A stretch of 64,000 bases of DNA, taken from positions 1 through 64,000 of the forward strand of contig JAYMGJ010000030.1 of NCBI GenBank assembly GCA_037178675.1, given 5' to 3'. This document shows, piece after piece, positions 59,365 to 64,000 of the stretch (the stretch's first letter is position 1; the number at the start of each line of letters is the position of its first letter). The notes under the pieces are model-generated. The model did no database searches, was not told the DNA's origin, and was given only the letters and a program-made list of their open reading frames with translations. Both the position numbers and the translations under genes were made by a program. Source of the stretch: Scleroderma bovista. Taxonomy: Eukaryota; Basidiomycota; Agaricomycetes; Boletales; Sclerodermataceae.

Positions 59365-59673
59365 AGGTGGACTGGAACCTTCTTTGAGGATTTCTCTCTT
59401 CACCTGGTGGGTCAGTTCTTTCACCATATCCACATGGTAATTAATAAAGCAGATTGGATTTGTGATGCACTTGGGCCACGGTGGAAAACCATGTCCTAGC
59501 GGAGGATATAGCTGTGGTAATAATGCAAGTGATGATGAAGATGCTTGGGAAGATGTGGAGGACGATGGGAGCCCACCTCATCTAGCTAGACTGTGGGACA
59601 GAAGTTGCCAAACTGTGGTGGACACTAATGGGGTGCACACTTGCGACATTCGGTACTGCAGCTGCGATGGTTC

Positions 59674-60249
59674 TGTAAGGAATTAACTTGATTTAGCTAC
59701 ACAACTACATCATATTTTCGATCTACGAAGCACTCGAGAGGGCCCGGGTGTTGGTGAGGACGCCTACCACAGACCTCGGGGTGAGTTATGATCGGTACTG
59801 GGTAACTGGTATTGATCGTCCTGCGACCGGCAAGACCCACAAAGGGCAGGGCGGACGTATGTTATCTACGACGCACCAAAGCGGCCAGGTTAGATCCCGC
59901 GCCCTATGTCCTTAGGCACGGCCCTCTCAGTGCTTTGCCGCCCCTTGTATTTTAGCTTTGACGTATTCTTTGTACCTTAGATACATTGTCTGCTCGGACG
60001 TCGAGCCACTCGCGCTTTGACGTCATTAGTACTGTACTTAAGCCGCCTGTAGCAGCCTCGAGCTGCAGAAATCCGATTCCCCCCAGTTCCATATCTCACA
60101 ACCGAACCCTCAAGTCTAAGCAAGTCAAGTTTATCGTTGTATCTACAGCATTCGCCGTCCAAGTACCAAGTCTAAGCCTTTCTCGTCTCTCGTCTCTTCT
60201 CTCTCTCCCCTTGTCCTCACGAACACCCGAACCCGCACCTTCCCCTACA
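59674..60249 (+). mobile_element. R5: solo LTR (576 bp), gypsy-like
   Basis: TGTAAGGAATTAAC...TTCCCCTACA with perfect 4-bp flanks GTTC (59670-59673, 60250-60253). Removal rejoins CSCDGS-EDSHLQLMMAGLF. It contains GTACTTAAGCC and a CT-rich 3' part. Single copy in this window. Confidence 0.85.
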
Positions 60250-61099
60250 GTTCAGAGGACTCACATCTGCAACTTATGATGGCTGGCCTTTTCCCTGTGA
60301 CAACAAAAAGTCCCAGGACTGCATTTACCTTCCAGGTGCTGGATGATTTTATCCGGGACAATGTGGAATGTGGCACCACTGCAATGAATTACTATAGTAA
60401 GTTGCAGAGACTGACATCCAATGCATTCCTACATGCGGTGCTGGTAAGTGAAGTAACCTTGTGTTGACTGCAGCATTGACACCGTGGATGAAATAGAATA
60501 GATACAGGGAGCTCCTGAGATTGTCAAGGGCATGGAGACTTTTGAAACTTCTCAAGTGGAAAGGATTCTATGGAATGTTGGAAGAACCAGGGCCAGGGGA
60601 ACTGGTCCTCTTTTGCCTGGCATGTCCCCAACCTGGGGTCAATATGCCACCCGTGGGAGAGGTGGATCTCACACAGTGAGTATTGGTTGTAATTATTCCA
60701 TAATTTACATATATGACTGATCTGGACAGTTGGAAGTATTCGAGGGTCATTGCCATGGATGGAAATTTCAAAGCTGAACATATGTTGCTCAAACAAGCTC
60801 CAAACGAGGTCTGGTTGATGGATGGAAAAGGATTCATGGTAACATCAGAGCCTTATAAATCCTATTTAGCAGGAAGTGCAAATAGAGTGGAGGTATGATA
60901 TCCTTGATGCATGCCGCGGTATGTTCTGATGCCGCAGTTAGAAATTGGACTGTAGCAATCAACGTGCGGTCAATCAGGCAAATACTAGTAGAAGTCAGTT
61001 GTCATCAACTGGAATCGGTGGTTGTGCCTGTGCCAGACATGGGTGCTTTGTTCCACATGCCATGGTTGATTTCCAAAAGGGAGAGCAGTGTGTCCACGG

Positions 61100-63442
61100 T
61101 GTGCGCCTAAGTGAGGGAAGAGGTCAGAACAACCAACAACCAACACCAAATGACAGCAATATGCGAGTGGTGGTCTTCCTTTGCGTTTCTGGTATTTAAT
61201 CTCCTCAGAGGGATGTGCTGCACGCCTTCAGGCAGGATGCAGGAGGGAAGGGAAGGGCTTCTGATGGGGAAGGAATGCAACTGGGGATGGTATTGACTCC
61301 TCTTCAGCCTACCACAGTGGTTAGGAAGAGTCCTGGGATTGAAGAGCAATGATAGATTGATGATAGGGGTGATACAGCAGTGATGGAGCAGAGGGGAAGC
61401 AAGGGGACAGTTCCTGCTTCAAGAATGCGATGGACAGTGATGGGATAGAGTGGACAGTGATGCTAGACTGCGCTTCAGCCTAGAGAAATGATCAGATACA
61501 AGATATATCTGATAAACAACAATATAGGAGCTTTAGGCCAGCACTGAGTGACCTACAAGTCCAAAGACAGAGATAGAGCTTATAGACAGTGAGGGAGAGA
61601 GAATGTGGTCGCTTTATTGAGGGGGAAGCAGACACTTCTTTGCAGCCTTTGGCTGCTGCTTTATATACAGGAGGGGCTGTGGCCCTGTAAGCACAAATGA
61701 CTAAGTGCTTGGTAAGAGATTGGTAAGAAATTGGTAAGCGATTGATAAGCAGTGTAATCAGGCTGAGTCATCGATGGGGAGAGCCTGAACAAGCTGCTGA
61801 GCCAAGGGAAAGAGCAAAAAACATAGGTAAAAAGGAGTGTATAACCAAGAATATGGAAAAATCATTGCATGGGGCCCAAAAGAGAGGGGGGGAAAGCATG
61901 GGATGAGTAGATCAAAGCTAAATGAGCATATGCGATGACATAATGCATATGAATCATAGGGGCATGAGTCATGAATTGATAAGCAGCATGATAAGCATGA
62001 TTTGAAGGATGATTGGTAAGTGATTGGTAAGGGGAGTAATGGGGATTAGTAATGCCAAGAGGGGATGAATAATGCGCAGCAGAGTGAGTCAGAGTGAGCC
62101 AGAGTGACTCTGTGTGACTCAGACAGAAGGGAAGCACAACCTATGATTTATTGAACTTTAGATCTGGAGATGAGCTTCTGAAGCAGTGCCACTGATGGGA
62201 GTGGCTGGGGGATAATAAAAGAATTGATCTGACCAGAAGAGCAGTGTCAGGGGGCCTGGAATGACAAGTAGAGTCACAGCTGGTCACAGAGTGTCACAAA
62301 TCCCTTGGATTGAGCTTCTGTAGAGCAAAAACATGAAATTTGGTGCTCCCGAAGTGCAGTCTTCCCTTGAGCAGTAAGGGGAAGGTTCTGTACTCTATTA
62401 GGGCTCCTAAGAAGGGTTCTAGAGCACTGTTTCATTCGTGTTTGTTGCGGGATAGCAGGGAAGAGAATCGCAAGTAGCGGATTCGACGTGTCCAGGGAAG
62501 CAAGATGAATGATAGAGGGAGATGAATGTGACAGGACTCTGGGATGAAAGGACCATATGCAGAGGACTCAGGAGACACAGAGATGACCAGGTATGAATTT
62601 TCAAGTCTAACGATAGACTTGAGACAACCAAAGTATGTGCGCGACGCAGGACTGACGAGGAGAACGCGCTGACCGAGAACGAGAGGGACTGAGGGAGCAG
62701 GCTGGGAAGATATGTACCAGACAGTACACAGGAGCTCAGGGAGAGGCTGTCCCAAGAGCAGGACATAGTTGAGGTCTGCTGCAATAGCGGAGAAACGTTC
62801 CAGAGAAAATGTGGACTCCATAGTGAGTGATGAAGTGGGTGTCTGGATTGTGGGTGGAATATCTCCGTGGGAAATGAACAGATTTACGTCGGAACTTGAC
62901 AGGCAGATAGACCACGGTCTAGGCTCCATGATGGTATAGTCACATGATTGATAGCTTCAAAAATGGCGGAGCTATTCAAAATATCGGAATGCCGGCACTG
63001 GGCGCCTAAATTTGACATTTGGGCGCTAAAAATGATTCTTCCTTTTCTCCTTTGTTTCTCTATCGTTTCTTCTGCTTCTTTGGTTGTTCTGGTATGGGAG
63101 TTGGACTGCAGTAGGTTGCATTCCTCTCTCATACTGAAATGATCACCAATCCTTGGATTCTTCTGCTTCTTGGCGGTTCTTGTGCGATAGATGACTGTCC
63201 ATGTTGGCATTCATCTCTCGCATCAGGATAGTCATTCTTGTGCGATAGATGGCTACAATGAGCTTGTATTCATTCTTCGCATAAGGATAGTCTTGACTTT
63301 GCGTGATATGGATAGCGAGGGCTGTCTGTATCCCTCAAGTCGGGACAATCTTTCAACAGATCTTGGGTGTGCGTTCTTCGCATTAGTTTCATCGGCTAAC
63401 TTTCTCCATGTCCACAGTACCAAACACGTTTGGTGCGTGACA
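61100..63442 (-). mobile_element. R2-D: R2 LTR (inverted) with mismatched flanks
   Basis: TGTGCGCCTAAG at 61100 to GCGTGACA at 63442. Left flank ACGG, right flank CCGT: not a direct repeat, and the KDZ frame on the left is not continued on the right, which suggests recombination between two R2 copies or deletion. Confidence 0.8.
62432..62929 (-). CDS. LTR-embedded reading frame, R2-D copy (165 codons)
   Basis: MEPRPWSICLSSSDVNLF...LLSRNKHE, fully open. Differs from R2-B at a handful of residues only (for example T for A, C for H, I for V). Confidence 0.5.
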   Translation of the reverse strand: MEPRPWSICLSSSDVNLFISHGDIPPTIQTPTSSLTMESTFSLERFSAIAADLNYVLLLGQPLPELLCTVWYISSQPAPSVPLVLGQRVLLVSPASRTYFGCLKSIVRLENSYLVISVSPESSAYGPFIPESCHIHLPLSFILLPWTRRIRYLRFSSLLSRNKHE

Positions 63443-63668
63443 CCGTAGAGTCATCAGAGGAGCTGGACTCAAGATCCAATGAGATCAGCGAGATCAGTGA
63501 GATTGGTGACAACAGAGTGAAGAGGGGGGTCTGGGAGAGACTGGACTCGCCCCAACTGGAGGCTGAACTTGGGCTACTATCCTCCATTCCATGACGCACA
63601 TTTTCTAGCCTTGCAGTCACAATAGTAAGGGTTGTGTTGTCGAGTTGGTTCAAGATATTCTTGCGCAC
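63443..63668 (-). pseudogene. N-terminal gene fragment, Ser/Leu/Ile-rich, unknown
   Basis: The minus strand encodes RKNILNQLDNTTLTIVTARL, then a Ser-rich part with SISLISLISLDLESSSSDDS, cut by R2-D. It resembles N-termini of multicopy mushroom proteins found with Harbinger-like transposases, but the domain that would prove it is missing. Confidence 0.3.
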
Positions 63669-63739
63669 AGAATTTCAGGGCATGTTGGTAGCTCACGAAC
63701 GACAGGAATATGGTACTCAAATAAATCAGCATCATATTT

Positions 63740-64000
63740 GATATGCTACAATAGTGAAATTAGCACAAGCCCCGAGGTTTAAAAATGGCCTGCATCCAGA
63801 GCACCTCCAGAGCACTTCCAGAGCACTTCCAGAACCCTTCCAGAGGCACCTTGAGCACCACTAATATGCCTGGAAAAAATAGGATAAGCATTGCCCAGCA
63901 AACTAGGATAAGCATTGCCTGGCACTGCCTGCCTTTGGCAGGCACCAGCACTAGCTGCATCAGTAATCTAAAAAAACTCTATCTGTGACTTTTATGTACT
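63740..64000. repeat. short direct repeats at the window end
   Basis: CCAGAGCAC(T/C)TCC is repeated about four times (63797-63845), AGGATAAGCATTGCC twice (63880-63920), and TGCCTTTGGCAGGCA forms a hairpin. No gene seen. Confidence 0.45.

Larger units (their letters stand above)
58554..61099 (+). pseudogene. KDZ (Kyakuja-Dileera-Zisupton) transposase, N-terminal half, cut by R4-b, R5 and R2-D
   Basis: ATG at 58554 opens MGKSKVVKVGPSTPVMQVTW. After an intron, DHYL-stop-DWLPWKGKYLSVLLE (TGA for Arg at about 58887) leads to the CxC2-type cysteine cluster CMWCGKDGAIRCTDC...LFCTNCC, H, FHRIQRW typical of KDZ transposases. R4-b interrupts at 59084; then TGTFFEDFSLHLV, HLGHGGKPCPSGG, CQTVVDTNGVH, IRYCSCDGS. 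R5 interrupts at 59674; then LQLMMAGLFPVTTKSPRTAF, CGTTAMNYYSKLQRLTSNAF, RYRELLRLSRAW, VIAMDGNFKAEHM (first catalytic Asp region, about 60750) and STGIGGCACARHGCFVPHA-MVDFQKGEQ up to 61099. The rest of the catalytic domain should follow but is absent after R2-D. Confidence 0.85.

Overview
The window looks like a transposon graveyard from an Agaricomycete (mushroom-type basidiomycete) genome. The grounds are: short GT-AG introns of about 45-60 nt in nearly every gene; KDZ and Plavaka DNA transposases; a DUF6698-type multicopy gene; a Ty3/gypsy element and a copia gag remnant; and no compact housekeeping gene neighbourhood. The only recognisable cellular gene is a broken duplicate of the splicing factor PRP8. 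I see no tRNA, rRNA or CRISPR array.

Layout. 1-0.67 kb: copia gag remnant (-). 0.69-7.5 kb: a first copy of a three-gene set that I call Z (Zn2Cys6 cluster plus coiled coil), N (N-terminal VRF motif, W-x-PPSP repeats) and L (basic, multi-exon), with an array of CGG-containing short repeats, cut by long LTRs (family R1). 7.55-12.7 kb: truncated R1, R2 LTR, DUF6698-type gene (-). 13-18 kb: tandem repeats and scattered PRP8 fragments on both strands. 18-25 kb: a membrane-protein fragment, a gene whose protein starts like histone H3 and carries a PHD-like and a caspase/CHAT-like region (-), minisatellites, and a multi-exon unknown gene X (-). 25.2-34.0 kb: gene P (-) divergent from a Plavaka transposase (+), cut by R1, R2 and R4 LTRs. 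34.5-36.2 kb: membrane-protein gene (-). 36.4-44.6 kb: Ty3/gypsy gag-pol (+), cut by R1 (itself cut by R6) and R3 LTRs. 44.9-61.1 kb: a likely composite KDZ element with a CCGCGG-type repeat array, Z (-), N (+), L (-) and the KDZ transposase (+), cut by R3, R2, R4 and R5 LTRs. 61.1-63.4 kb: R2 LTR, then a different flank.

The LTRs are dated relative to one another by nesting and by reconstructed target sites. R1 (about 2.1 kb) and R2 (about 2.33 kb) are related long LTRs. Both carry a conserved, ungapped reading frame of about 113-165 codons in U3. Every R1, R2 and R3 end that I can place abuts a 4-bp target whose middle two bases are CG (NCGN), or a TG/CA decay product of it, whereas R4, R5 and R6 do not show this. 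Nearly all premature stops in the window are TGA where CGA (Arg) is expected, and the PRP8 copy has several Arg-to-Cys changes. Both fit CpG methylation and deamination. A working picture is a methylated CpG-rich repeat island in which one LTR lineage inserts at CpG sites inside older transposons and multicopy genes.
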